From the NCBI RefSeq assembly GCF_001423425.1, contig NZ_LMNX01000002.1, positions 124,001-188,000 on the forward strand: a stretch of DNA of 64,000 nt, given 5' to 3'. The position numbers were made by a program, and so were the translations under genes. The stretch's first letter is position 1, and each line of letters begins with the position of its first letter. Shown one piece after another: positions 44,671 through 53,342 of the stretch. The notes under the pieces were generated by a model. The model was not told where the DNA came from. It ran no database searches and saw only the letters and a list, made by a program, of their open reading frames with translations. This DNA is from Rhizobium sp. Leaf306 (lineage in GTDB: Bacteria; Pseudomonadota; Alphaproteobacteria; Rhizobiales; Rhizobiaceae).

Positions 44671-45474
44671 ATGTCCAAAGCAAATCGATCTAACTTTAAT
44701 AAAATGTTAATCATGGTTAACAGCGGCTCACGGCTGCGCCAAGCCTCGCTTGTCGCTTGCAACAAGCCTGCGAGAATTGGGTACCGATTGAAATTTCTTG
44801 GTACTCCGATGAAAAATGCTCTGCAGGAATTTTTGGAAGCGATCCGCTTCCGGTTTGAACATCAATTGAATGACCTGGGCGTGGAAGCGAAAGCGAAACG
44901 AAAATACGGCGGGCAGTTCATAGAATTCACGGGTGATGGACGATACGTGCCAGTCAACATCATGTTGAAACCGGGTGTCCTGCTTCCTCAATCAAAACTT
45001 CGGTTGGAGGAGTGCACCTTGCTTCAAGAGAAATGGTATCCGGTGCCGGTCGGCACGAACGGGTGGATCTTCTATGAGTATTCCCGCAGCGATTGGTTCG
45101 AACTCTCCGGAAAACCTGAGCAAGACTTCGCAAAGATATCCGAAACGATCAGCCGAGCTGGCGTTGTGCGCAATGCCAGTATCCATGAAAAGGTGACGGC
45201 CAACGGCCAGATCGCGCTGGCTTATGAGGAAATCACCAAGGAGCTTGAGCCACGCAACATCCGAGAAGTCAAATATACGGTGACAGACGGCATTGAATCT
45301 TTGAATTTTGCAGATGCCGAGGGCAAAGAGTGGACCCTCGGCTTCAACGCAAGTCGGGTGAAAATTTCCGTCGATGGAAAATCTGTCGGTCTTGTGGAAC
45401 ATGACGACAGATTTGAAATGAGGGAAATCATTCGTTCCAGGCTTGATCACATTCGGTTGTCGAAGAAGTGGTAA
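44671..45474 (+). CDS. Hypothetical cargo protein
   Basis: The 267-residue product is not recognised. From residue 47 (MKNALQEFLEAIRFRFEHQLNDLG) it looks like a folded protein with helices first and beta-strands later (WYPVPVGTNGWIFYEYSRSDWFEL, YTVTDGIESLNFADAEGKEWTLGFNASRVKISVDG). No signal peptide or membrane segment is seen. The first 46 residues have no good ribosome site before them, so translation may start at 44809. It converges on the methyltransferase-like gene with only three bases between the stops. Base composition is lower in GC than in the core genome. Confidence 0.6.
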   Translation: MSKANRSNFNKMLIMVNSGSRLRQASLVACNKPARIGYRLKFLGTPMKNALQEFLEAIRFRFEHQLNDLGVEAKAKRKYGGQFIEFTGDGRYVPVNIMLKPGVLLPQSKLRLEECTLLQEKWYPVPVGTNGWIFYEYSRSDWFELSGKPEQDFAKISETISRAGVVRNASIHEKVTANGQIALAYEEITKELEPRNIREVKYTVTDGIESLNFADAEGKEWTLGFNASRVKISVDGKSVGLVEHDDRFEMREIIRSRLDHIRLSKKW

Positions 45475-45477
45475 CGC

Positions 45478-47700
45478 TCAGTCGTCGAAGTCATCATCGT
45501 CAAACGCCAGGTTTCGATCCTGATTTTCCTCGTCGATTTTTGAATTCTTCCACATCTGAGCGCGATACCTCATGGGGTCTGGGTGAGTGGCGCTATTGTT
45601 TACAAAAGAGGGTAGCTTCCTGTCGCGGCCACTTGTTATCTTTCGTGCTTCTGGGTCACTGTGATCGACCGACTGGCCCGTAATTGCCTTATGGATTTGA
45701 CGAGCAACCGCCAGGCTCATTAAAGGGGGCCGCATGCCGGATAATTGTTGTATCTGCGAGGCTTCGTCGCCTTCCAACTCCCAGTCTGCAGGGATCCCCT
45801 GCAGCAATCGAAGTACCGAGGCTGTCAACGCGACCTTTGGCGTTCGAGGGCGTATGGGAGACTTTGCCAGCGCCTCTCTATCGCTGACGAGAGCAAAATA
45901 TGGATCGCTGATGCTTACGGGCCTTCGAAGTTGTGGAGCGAATCCAGCCTCGCCCCATGCTCTGGCAGCGGCCCCAACAATTGGTAGATGAATTTTTCCC
46001 AGGTCCGGTACACACTTTTTGTTGTCTCTCAACCAGTTTAAAGCCCAACGATCGTAGGCTTGCTGTACAGGGTTCAAACCCTCCTTCGCCTTCTTGAGAT
46101 CGATCTTTGAGACGCTTTCACCGAAATTCTTCTTCAAAATATGGCGAATGTGTTCACTTAGATCTGGGAACGCTGCGGACCATATTGTCCTGCCGATTGG
46201 GTTTTTGATGTTCCATTCTGGTGGAAGAAGATCGCCATACCCTTGGCCGCGTTTTAGCCCCACAAAATAGTATCTCGTTCGATTCTGCGGCACCCCAAAT
46301 TCGTCAGCGCTCAGTTTCCATATTTTTGTGCGGTAGCCGAGATTTGCGAAATATTGGCGCAAGCTAAGCCGGAACTCGCGGTGACGGTCCGCTTTAAAAC
46401 CCTCATCCGTTTCGAAGAAAAAGGCCTTCGGCTGCAACGAAGCAATTATCTGCTTCGTTGCAGTGAAAAGCTCGCCAATCCCGTCACCTCTATAGTCCCA
46501 AGGAGCCGTGGGTAAGGAGCCCGATACAAGGTCTAAGCTGTATGCCGATTTCCCGTCGCCACGCCAGCCGTGTATGGCATCTTGCGTGAGAGGCTCGGAC
46601 AGGTCGCATTCGATAACATTCCACCGCTTGCGGTTTCTAGACAAGGTCTCAAGGGATGTCCTATCGAAATCGACGAGTGCACGAATATTGAACCCTGCGG
46701 CCTCCAGCCCCAGGGCTTGCCCTCCAGATCCCGCACAGATGTCAATGGCGTTCAGTTTGCGGAGGTCTCGGGGATGGACCTGCGGTGCTTTTCGTTGGTC
46801 CTCTTCGCGCTTTATCCCCGAAAGGAACCTAATCGCGTCGAAGCTTGACCAACTGTAGTAGCTGGTGTGCTCACCCGGCAGATCCATGTGGAACTCACGG
46901 CGTGACATCCTCTGTAGAGAGTAATGCGCTTGGGCAAGATAGGCTTCCGCCGGTTTTTCCAGTGCAATGAAGGCCCAATCTTTCATGGGGCGTGAGCATC
47001 CAGGAAATACTGAATTCAGTTCAGTGAACAACTCCTCGGCGGCCAACGCAAGTTGATCCTCGACGCCCTTCATTTTTGTCAAGAACGGAGCGTAACGCGC
47101 CGATGTCAGCATTTTCGTGCGTCGGAATGGATTGCGATCGACATACGCATGAAGGCGGGAGAATTCTCCCATCAACGCGTGGAGCGTTGAGGCCTTGTAT
47201 CTGAACGAGGCTTCATGTCTCATGTTTGCCTGCGAGAACGTTTCTGCGAACGCGCGTTGGCTCGCTACGAAAAGCTTGTCGTGTATTGAAAGCGTATCTC
47301 CGCGACGACGTTCGAAAGTCCCTTGAATTTGCTCATAGCTGAAGGAAGGATCTCGTTCGATACTCCTCATAACCTCACGCCGAGCCTCACCCTCTGCACC
47401 GGGCAAGCCTGCAACTGCTTCAAAACTGACTTTGTTAGCCCTGATGATTTTCTTTTGATCTTCAGTGGGAGCAAAGTTGATGTAGGTGTTTATCTCTGTG
47501 TCGGTGAAGCCGCCGTCGCGCAACATCGTATCAACGTCAAGCTCGACTTGATGCTTTAATTGGTTCACCTCATCCAAGACCGTGAAGATCTGGGCAGTCA
47601 TTGCAACCCTCATCCTCGCGAGATGTTCAAGGCCGCGCTTTAGCCGCTCTTGTGGTGTAAGGTTTTGGTTCAGTTCTTCTGCAACACTCATTTCGGGCAT
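45478..47700 (-). CDS. C5-cytosine methyltransferase homologue lacking the catalytic Cys
   Basis: The 740-residue product has an N-terminal helical part of about 310 residues with DVDTMLRDGGFTDTEINTYINFAPT, then a C5-MTase fold. SAM motif I is intact (NAIDICAGSGGQALGLEAAGF, about 318). Motif IV, normally PCQ, reads SGSLPTAPWDYRGDG (about 390), so Thr replaces the nucleophile. Motif VI ENV reads ETD; motif VIII FGVPQNRTRYYFVG is intact; the motif X GN reads SGM. I read these codons directly. The tail ends FDDDDFDD. SAM binding is possible but methylation by the usual route is not. GAGGTGG precedes the ATG. Confidence 0.8.
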   Translation of the reverse strand: MPEMSVAEELNQNLTPQERLKRGLEHLARMRVAMTAQIFTVLDEVNQLKHQVELDVDTMLRDGGFTDTEINTYINFAPTEDQKKIIRANKVSFEAVAGLPGAEGEARREVMRSIERDPSFSYEQIQGTFERRRGDTLSIHDKLFVASQRAFAETFSQANMRHEASFRYKASTLHALMGEFSRLHAYVDRNPFRRTKMLTSARYAPFLTKMKGVEDQLALAAEELFTELNSVFPGCSRPMKDWAFIALEKPAEAYLAQAHYSLQRMSRREFHMDLPGEHTSYYSWSSFDAIRFLSGIKREEDQRKAPQVHPRDLRKLNAIDICAGSGGQALGLEAAGFNIRALVDFDRTSLETLSRNRKRWNVIECDLSEPLTQDAIHGWRGDGKSAYSLDLVSGSLPTAPWDYRGDGIGELFTATKQIIASLQPKAFFFETDEGFKADRHREFRLSLRQYFANLGYRTKIWKLSADEFGVPQNRTRYYFVGLKRGQGYGDLLPPEWNIKNPIGRTIWSAAFPDLSEHIRHILKKNFGESVSKIDLKKAKEGLNPVQQAYDRWALNWLRDNKKCVPDLGKIHLPIVGAAARAWGEAGFAPQLRRPVSISDPYFALVSDREALAKSPIRPRTPKVALTASVLRLLQGIPADWELEGDEASQIQQLSGMRPPLMSLAVARQIHKAITGQSVDHSDPEARKITSGRDRKLPSFVNNSATHPDPMRYRAQMWKNSKIDEENQDRNLAFDDDDFDD

Positions 47701-47961
47701 CGTCCACCTCGCTACCGAGGCCAAGTTGTCCCAAAAAGAGATTTGTTGTCCGCAAAAGAAATTACTCAAATGCCAAGCATCTGAGGTAAGCGACGAAATT
47801 AGACGAAGAGGGGAGAGAGCTTTGCTTACCGGCCGCTTGTTCCGGCTGACGCCTTCGAGGCGATCTTACCTGATGAAGGACCTCCTTAACTAGACGCCGC
47901 ACCGAGAGCCGATGATTGTGCTGCCTTGAAGGTAGCTATCGTCAAGTATCCTGCCTACAGC

Positions 47962-48549
47962 TTACCGCCCGAAGACCGGGATTTGATCAATCTCGTCGCT
48001 GGAGGCGTTCTGCTCGGTTAACTCTGGCCGATTTTTATTCGCGACAGGATACATTTCGGATAGCGGTTCCATTTTCGCATGCCAAACACCTGTAGAGGGA
48101 TCATAGATCCCTGGGAGCGGATAGATTTCATGTATCCTCATGAAGTCCTTCACATTCATCGTGGCAATCGGCAATCGTCGAGCCAAAGCGGCTGCAGCGA
48201 TATGGAGGTCTTGCCCGCCTCGCGTTTTTTTCGATCTGCTGTCAACGGAGTTCATTCCCTGAAGCTTTGGATCAATCGCCAGAATGCCCCAGAGTGCGCC
48301 AATTTCGCTGTCTGTTTCGACTGTGGGAATTCCGGCTTTCACCAACTGATTATACCAGGCGCTGAGCTGCACCGCCTTGATGGGGTTGGTCGAGCAGACC
48401 TTGGTTATCCCCATCTGCAGCTCCATGAGAGCACCGACTGGGATGAAGTAGTTGCTTGCGGTGGCAAGAAATTCGATAACACTTTCTCGCGGACGCGGCA
48501 GCGAGGTCTCGCTAATCACGCAAGTATCGAGTAGAAATGCTTTCGTCAT
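47962..48549 (-). CDS. Orphan PIN-domain protein (VapC/FitB-like)
   Basis: The 195-residue protein has a PIN start (MTKAFLLDTCVISE), a Glu in GALMELQMGI, DLHIAAAALARRLPIATMNVKDF with later acidic residues, and a C-terminal extension of about 45 residues (WHAKMEPLSEMYPVANKN onward) not typical of VapC. No antitoxin frame was found directly upstream. It may be held by an antitoxin elsewhere, or act alone as a nuclease of the cargo. All usual acidic positions seem kept. Confidence 0.8.
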   Translation of the reverse strand: MTKAFLLDTCVISETSLPRPRESVIEFLATASNYFIPVGALMELQMGITKVCSTNPIKAVQLSAWYNQLVKAGIPTVETDSEIGALWGILAIDPKLQGMNSVDSRSKKTRGGQDLHIAAAALARRLPIATMNVKDFMRIHEIYPLPGIYDPSTGVWHAKMEPLSEMYPVANKNRPELTEQNASSDEIDQIPVFGR

Positions 48550-48853
48550 CTCTAGTGGTCTCCATCGTTGTCGGCAGGTTACTCGTGCCTTGGTTAACGA
48601 AATGTTGCTCCAAAATTACAAGATATAGGTAAGTAATACGGACATAATGCTTGAAAAGTAGGAGTCTGTATTTGTAATGGCGCCTTGTTTGAGTTTAATA
48701 GCTAGGGATATTTTTGTCGTTGGTTCGTTACTTACACGCGGGCCGCAGAAACAATCAACGCGACCAGAATGACTCTAGCCGATCGGGTCCGATCTCGAAC
48801 GGCTGGTTGCTCTCTACAATCATCGAATGGCGTGCTAAGGAAAATGAAGGAAA
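48550..48853. other. Intergenic region without recognised gene
   Basis: About 300 AT-rich bases between the divergent PIN gene and a small rightward frame. No antitoxin-sized frame in either direction looked convincing. Confidence 0.45.
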
Positions 48854-49063
48854 TTGGATCGATTCACGCAAATGCCGTACAAGGAAATCATCGTAGTCGA
48901 TGAGATGGACAAGGAAGTCTTAGATTTCCTTGAAAGGCTGCGCTTGGCCGGTGAGTTCCACCTACGGTTCCGCGACGGCATGTTCACCGTCAAGATCTCC
49001 GCCGAGACCGTTTCCGAAAAAGGTCGGAAATTTCTCACGAAGGGCGGGCTCATTAACCGCTAG
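48854..49063 (+). CDS. Small hypothetical protein, 69 residues
   Basis: The frame starts at a TTG preceded by AAGGA, or at an ATG six codons later. It reads MPYKEIIVVDEMDKEVLDFLERLRLAGEFHLRFRDGMFTVKISAETVSEKGRKFLTKGG: a helix followed by strands, plausible as a compact DNA- or protein-binding fold. No family was recognised. It stands alone on the plus strand, before the promoter of the TnsA-like/AAA operon. Confidence 0.45.
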   Translation: MDRFTQMPYKEIIVVDEMDKEVLDFLERLRLAGEFHLRFRDGMFTVKISAETVSEKGRKFLTKGGLINR

Positions 49064-49214
49064 GTGCGGGCGGGAATTTCGTCGAGTTTTGGCGCCTCAG
49101 CGGTCTTGGCACAGGTCGCTGGTTAGCGTGCCGGGGTCCACTGGTAGTAGATGACGCTCATATTGAAGATGATCGTAACCGGTGTGACGCTGAGATCACG
49201 GTAAACTTTGCATA

Positions 49215-49243
49215 TTGACATCCTTTGCGATGTTCCGTATCTG
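49215..49243 (+). promoter_or_regulatory. Sigma-70-type promoter for the AAA-protease operon
   Basis: TTGACA, a 17-base spacer and TATCTG lie about 95 bases before the first ATG of the operon. The -35 is perfect and the -10 matches four of six. The rest of the 49064-49337 gap holds nothing else recognised. Confidence 0.55.
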
Positions 49244-49337
49244 TTCCTCATGACGAAGATCGCTCGACCCACGATACGAATAGCCCGCTGAACTGCCCCG
49301 CCAGGGGAACGAGTTCCTGCGTCCTATTCGAGGGTTC

Positions 49338-49934
49338 ATGATGAGCATCTCTTCTTCGCGCCATCCAGCGCAACCAAACTCCGTACAAATTTTTTATCCG
49401 CTCAGCACAGTTCGGTGCGACGGGCCCGTTCTTTTCAGAGATCAGCTGGCGCGTGATATCGCCTGCATCCTAGACGTCGATAACGACATTGTATCTTGGT
49501 CCTGCCGGTCATTTGCCCTCACGCAGGATGGCCAGACGTATCGGCCAGACTTCCATGTTCATAGGGCCGATTGCAGCTTCCTCGTCGACGGGGTGAGGGA
49601 AGAGGTCGCGCCCGAATGGGTTCGGGAACAAGCGGCCAGAGCCGATCTGAGCTACGAAACAGTTAAGTCGTCAGAACTGCCGCCCGTGAGATTGAGGAAT
49701 GCAAAGGATCTGCTGCGATACGCGCGTCATGAAGCTCCTCTATCCGATAGGATTCGTCTCCTTGCTGCGCTGGACGAATGTTCCAGCCTCACCGTTGCAG
49801 AAGCCCTGATCGTCTTCCGTGAGACCAAGCCAGTGGCAGGTTTGGCATCGATGATCCTGCATCGTTTCGTCACGATAGATTTGGACGATCGCCTGATCGG
49901 CCCCGAAACGGTCATCCGTCGCAAACGCGACTAA
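49338..49934 (+). CDS. Degenerate TnsA-like protein
   Basis: The 198-residue product follows the TnsA layout: LFRDQLARDIACILDVDNDIVSW aligns with the usual ESxLERDxLxLLxxDPxV, YRPDFHVHRADCSFLVDGV with YxPDFxV...xEVK, and a C-terminal RNAKDLLRYARHEAPLSDRIRLLAAL plus winged-helix-like part. The catalytic Glu is Asp/Gln here and the Lys of the EVK strand is missing; only the PDF Asp remains. Cleavage is therefore doubtful and a DNA- or partner-binding role is more likely. It is the first gene of a rightward operon with an FtsH-like AAA protease. Confidence 0.65.
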   Translation: MMSISSSRHPAQPNSVQIFYPLSTVRCDGPVLFRDQLARDIACILDVDNDIVSWSCRSFALTQDGQTYRPDFHVHRADCSFLVDGVREEVAPEWVREQAARADLSYETVKSSELPPVRLRNAKDLLRYARHEAPLSDRIRLLAALDECSSLTVAEALIVFRETKPVAGLASMILHRFVTIDLDDRLIGPETVIRRKRD

Positions 49935-50012
49935 CGTCCACGTAACTCGCGATTCCATCACGCCATATTTTCCGATCCCTTTTGAAGCTGCTCCGGCGGC
50001 CAAGGATAAGTC

Positions 50013-51989
50013 ATGTCCAACGACAAACTGAATGAGGCCGTTCGCAGTTCGGTCAAGCATCACTCCCTGTACCTGACCCTCTTGAGAGCGCTGACGAATT
50101 TTGAGCCTTTCTTTTCCGGCGGGCCCGGCATCGTAGGGCTCATCACACCGCCCGAGCACACCGCAAAAGACTACCTCGCGGCCGCAGGAGCCTATTTGTA
50201 CGACGGAGCCGAGCGTGGGGATCACGATGCCTATGGCATCCTGTGTGTCGGCACTGCCGAAAAGGACCACAAAATCGAATACAACTTCAAGAGCGACTTA
50301 TCAGGCAAGACCAGAGGTATTCTGATCTCGGAAATCGGAATGTTGCCGCCCCTTGTCGTCGTTTCGGTCGATGCCATCCTTCCGATTGAACCGATCACGC
50401 CTGATGATCTTCGCCAGGCGTGTAAGGTTGCCATCGATGTGAGAGTAACTTTGAAACAGGCGAGGGGTCTGTTGACCTTTCCGCCGGATGTCATGTTCTC
50501 TGCATTGCGGCGCAATCGATCAGCGGCGGATGCGCTTAAAAGGTTGCAAAACTCCTCAGCTCGGAAAGCCACCACGGTTGACCCCGGCCCTTGCGAGCAA
50601 CTCTTCCTAGAGAACCTGCACGGTTATGGCCAGGCCAAGACGTGGGGTCTTCAGCTTGCCACAGATTTGAACCTCTGGCAGCAGAAGAGGCTTGCATGGT
50701 CCGACGTTGATCGCGGCCTTCTATTGAGCGGGCCGCCAGGGGTCGGGAAAACCATTTTTGCTCGGGCTCTAGCGAACACATGCGGCGTCAACTTTGTGGC
50801 GACGTCGGTAGCTCAATGGCAGGCCGACGGTCATTTGGGCGACACCTTAAAAGCAATGCGAAAGGAGTTCGCCAAAGCCTCGGTTGACGCCCCGAGTATC
50901 CTTTTCATCGACGAGCTGGATTCCATTGGGGATCGCGCCACATTCCCGACGGACCACGCCAACTATTCTAGTCAGGTGGTCAACGCTTTGCTTGAGTGTT
51001 TGGATGGCACCGCCGCACGGGATGGTGTCGTCGTGGTGGGTGCCACCAATCACCCTGACAAAATCGATCCAGCAGTTCGTCGCCCCGGCCGCCTCGACAG
51101 GCATGTGGTCATTGATCTGCCGAGCCAAGAGGATCGTCTCGCAATTATTCGCCAACAGTTGGGTCCAGATGGCTCGATTGACCTTGGAGACCTTGGACCT
51201 CTTACCGAAGCGATGGCGGGTGCTGATCTCGCGCAGCTCGTACGGGACGCGAAGCGGTTGGCTCGACGTGAAGGGCGCGGACTCGTTCTGGCGGATCTGA
51301 CATCCCAGCTGCCGCCGCTAATCCCCATCACTGGCCCATTCCGGCGGTCTGCGGCAGTTCATGAAGCCGGTCACGCGCTCGTCGGCGTTCGACTGGAATA
51401 CGGCCGGTTTCGAGGAGCCTTTGTTCATCGGCAATTGAATCCTCGCTTCAAGGAACAGCTGGCTGGAGCAGCGGGCTTCGAGCTTCCCGTCGTCTGGCTT
51501 CGAAATGAGCAGAAATTTCGGGACCAGATCTGTGTTCTTCTCGCCGGTATCGCAGCTGAGAAATTGATTTTTGGCAGCCATTCGGACGGAGCAGAGGCAG
51601 ACCTTGCGGAGGCAACAAGGCTTGCGCTTGAGATGGAGACGCAGAATGGGATGGGGACGAAGCTGCTTCGCATGGGTAAACGCGGTGGCTGGGACCAGTT
51701 GGGCTTGCAACAGCATCACTGGGTCGTCGAAAGCGTGAACAACATCCTTGTCCGAGAGCTTGCTCGCGGACAAGAAATCCTTGATCGCGAGCGGCATCTT
51801 TTATTGGCCGCAGCTAATGAAATTGACAAGGAGGCGCATCTTTCGCCGGAGCGGTTCGCCGAACTTGAGGCAGGACTGCCCGAAGCAAGACTGGTCGAAA
51901 ACTCACAAGAGAAGTCTCGCCGCCAAAGCGGCGGCCATGGCGAGCGGAAGCCGCAAAGACCTTCTTCCAGGAAGGAGGTGCGGTCATGA
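50013..51989 (+). CDS. Soluble FtsH-like AAA+ / M41 metalloprotease
   Basis: The 658-residue protein has a 195-residue N-terminal part with no membrane segment, then a classical AAA+ module: Walker A GPPGVGKTIFARALA (about 240), Walker B SILFIDELDSIG (about 296) and the second region of homology RRPGRLDRHVVIDLP (about 355). An M41 peptidase follows, with the zinc motif AVHEAGHALVG (about 449) and a third-ligand Asp in GAEADLAEATRLALEME (about 528). FtsH is membrane-bound; this one is not. The tail is Lys/Arg/Ser-rich. It overlaps the metallophosphoesterase start by four bases. All catalytic residues appear kept. Confidence 0.85.
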   Translation: MSNDKLNEAVRSSVKHHSLYLTLLRALTNFEPFFSGGPGIVGLITPPEHTAKDYLAAAGAYLYDGAERGDHDAYGILCVGTAEKDHKIEYNFKSDLSGKTRGILISEIGMLPPLVVVSVDAILPIEPITPDDLRQACKVAIDVRVTLKQARGLLTFPPDVMFSALRRNRSAADALKRLQNSSARKATTVDPGPCEQLFLENLHGYGQAKTWGLQLATDLNLWQQKRLAWSDVDRGLLLSGPPGVGKTIFARALANTCGVNFVATSVAQWQADGHLGDTLKAMRKEFAKASVDAPSILFIDELDSIGDRATFPTDHANYSSQVVNALLECLDGTAARDGVVVVGATNHPDKIDPAVRRPGRLDRHVVIDLPSQEDRLAIIRQQLGPDGSIDLGDLGPLTEAMAGADLAQLVRDAKRLARREGRGLVLADLTSQLPPLIPITGPFRRSAAVHEAGHALVGVRLEYGRFRGAFVHRQLNPRFKEQLAGAAGFELPVVWLRNEQKFRDQICVLLAGIAAEKLIFGSHSDGAEADLAEATRLALEMETQNGMGTKLLRMGKRGGWDQLGLQQHHWVVESVNNILVRELARGQEILDRERHLLLAAANEIDKEAHLSPERFAELEAGLPEARLVENSQEKSRRQSGGHGERKPQRPSSRKEVRS

Positions 51990-52813
51990 AAATCTGGCTA
52001 ATCAGCGATATGCATTCGTCACCGTTGGACCTGCTTTATGGAAACGTCCTAGATGTTCCAGAAGCCGACCTCTGCGTTTGCGCAGGCGATGTTGCTGGCT
52101 CAATCGAACGCACAATCAATTTTGTTTTCTCGGAGATCGCGCATCGGATGCCGGTGGTGATGACACTTGGAAACCACGACTACTATGGCTCAAGCATCCA
52201 GGAGACACTCGACTACGTCAGGCGAGCGACCGCCGGGACCAATGTTCACGTCCTTGAAAACGACGAATTCAGAAAGGGGGATCTTCGCATTATCGGCGCG
52301 ACGCTTTGGACCGACTACGCTGTTCGAGCCCATGCGTCGGGTCGCCTTCCCATCGATCAGCGACGGGCAGCAGCGATGGAGGCCTGCTACCGCGTTATGG
52401 TCGATTTCAGAACAGTCCGGGCGTCGGGAGGACACGGTGGAAGCAGCCTTATCACGCCCGATGAATTGTATTCCAGGCACAAAGAAAGCCGGGCGTACAT
52501 CGAGAGAAAGTTGAAAGAGCCGTTTCAGGGCACGACGATGGTCCTGACGCATCATGCCCCGACACCACGATCTTTAGATCCCCGGTTCAGGGGACAGCTG
52601 TCAAATGCGGCCTTTGCCTCGGACCTGTCTGCCGTTATCGAAAAAGGCCGCCCGGCATTTTGGGTGCATGGGCACGTCCATCGCTTCTGTGATTACATTC
52701 AGTCGGAAACGCGTATGATTTGCAATCCGTTGGGATACCAACGTGAACGCGGCGGGTGGACCGGGTTTCGACCGAGTTTTGTGATCGAGACGACGCCGGA
52801 GGGCAGGGGGTGA
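51986..52813 (+). CDS. Calcineurin-like metallophosphoesterase
   Basis: The 275-residue protein contains the full set of dimetal phosphoesterase motifs: WLISDMHSSP (Asp-x-His), CVCAGDVAGS (GD), MTLGNHDYYG (GNHD), VLTHHAPTP and WVHGHVHRF (GHxH). It is soluble and single-domain. Substrates of this fold range from nucleic acids to cyclic nucleotides and phosphoproteins, so the reaction cannot be told. The ATG overlaps the stop of the FtsH-like gene by four bases, and AGGAGG stands upstream, so the two are made together. Confidence 0.9.
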   Translation: MKIWLISDMHSSPLDLLYGNVLDVPEADLCVCAGDVAGSIERTINFVFSEIAHRMPVVMTLGNHDYYGSSIQETLDYVRRATAGTNVHVLENDEFRKGDLRIIGATLWTDYAVRAHASGRLPIDQRRAAAMEACYRVMVDFRTVRASGGHGGSSLITPDELYSRHKESRAYIERKLKEPFQGTTMVLTHHAPTPRSLDPRFRGQLSNAAFASDLSAVIEKGRPAFWVHGHVHRFCDYIQSETRMICNPLGYQRERGGWTGFRPSFVIETTPEGRG

Positions 52814-53019
52814 TGCCCGGAGCCCGATTTTTAAATTTCGATATCACCACCCATGAAGGTAAAGCTGAAAGCTTCTGCGTGGAGCTAGCGGTCCTTGGAC
52901 CCTTGGAGATTACTTGCATCCTGAAGCAAACCCAGATTGATTCGCTGTCGCTAGCGAGCAAGGAAGGTTTCAGACCGCTTTCACCCAAACTGGTCGAAAT
53001 CCAATCCGCTGAAACTTGA
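52813..53019 (+). CDS. Small coupled protein of the AAA-protease operon
   Basis: The 68-residue product (MPGARFLNFDITTHEGKAESFCVELAVLGPLEITCILKQ and on) starts at an ATG that shares one base with the metallophosphoesterase stop (TGATG), with GGCAGGGGG in front. It looks like a small all-beta protein. It was not assigned to a family. The coupling shows it is the fourth member of the operon, perhaps a regulator or specificity subunit. Confidence 0.55.
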   Translation: MPGARFLNFDITTHEGKAESFCVELAVLGPLEITCILKQTQIDSLSLASKEGFRPLSPKLVEIQSAET

Positions 53020-53342
53020 AGTCTAGTTCAGGCCGATCGCCCGCAAATGCGAGCGCAAGCTAGTTCAGAATGACATGGAATACATAACTGTGCAGCTCGA
53101 CGAAGATGTCTAGCGTTTTAAGCACATTATCGAATGGTTAGGTGCCCCTGAGCTTCAACGATCGAGATTTGTAAGCGAGCAGACCGACCATAGTATGGGA
53201 ATGGCCAGGTCGGCGATCGCTTCCGCCATTTCACTCCTCGTCGAAGGCGGTGCTTCAGATAAAATTTGGAGTCTCCGAAGGCAACAGCCGAGAAGAGTAC
53301 AACTTGGTTGACGACGAGGACGAATAGTCGCCTTTTTTTCTG
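53020..53342. other. Intergenic region, possible right boundary of the accessory region
   Basis: It holds two CTAGTTCAG repeats (53022 and 53061), the second followed by AATGACA, which reads inward as TGTCATTCTGAACTAG, a TGT-type transposon end. No matching left end was found. A frame at 53115-53315 (IIEWLGAPELQRSRF and on) looks protein-like but has no start codon and may be a gene remnant. Confidence 0.35.

Noticed and set aside
48550..48700. Antitoxin gene upstream of the orphan PIN gene
   Set aside because: The only frame ending next to the PIN start is cut by a stop after a few codons.
36012..53342. CRISPR-associated transposon
   Set aside because: No cas genes and no repeat-spacer array; TniQ is too long for the type I-F or V-K systems.
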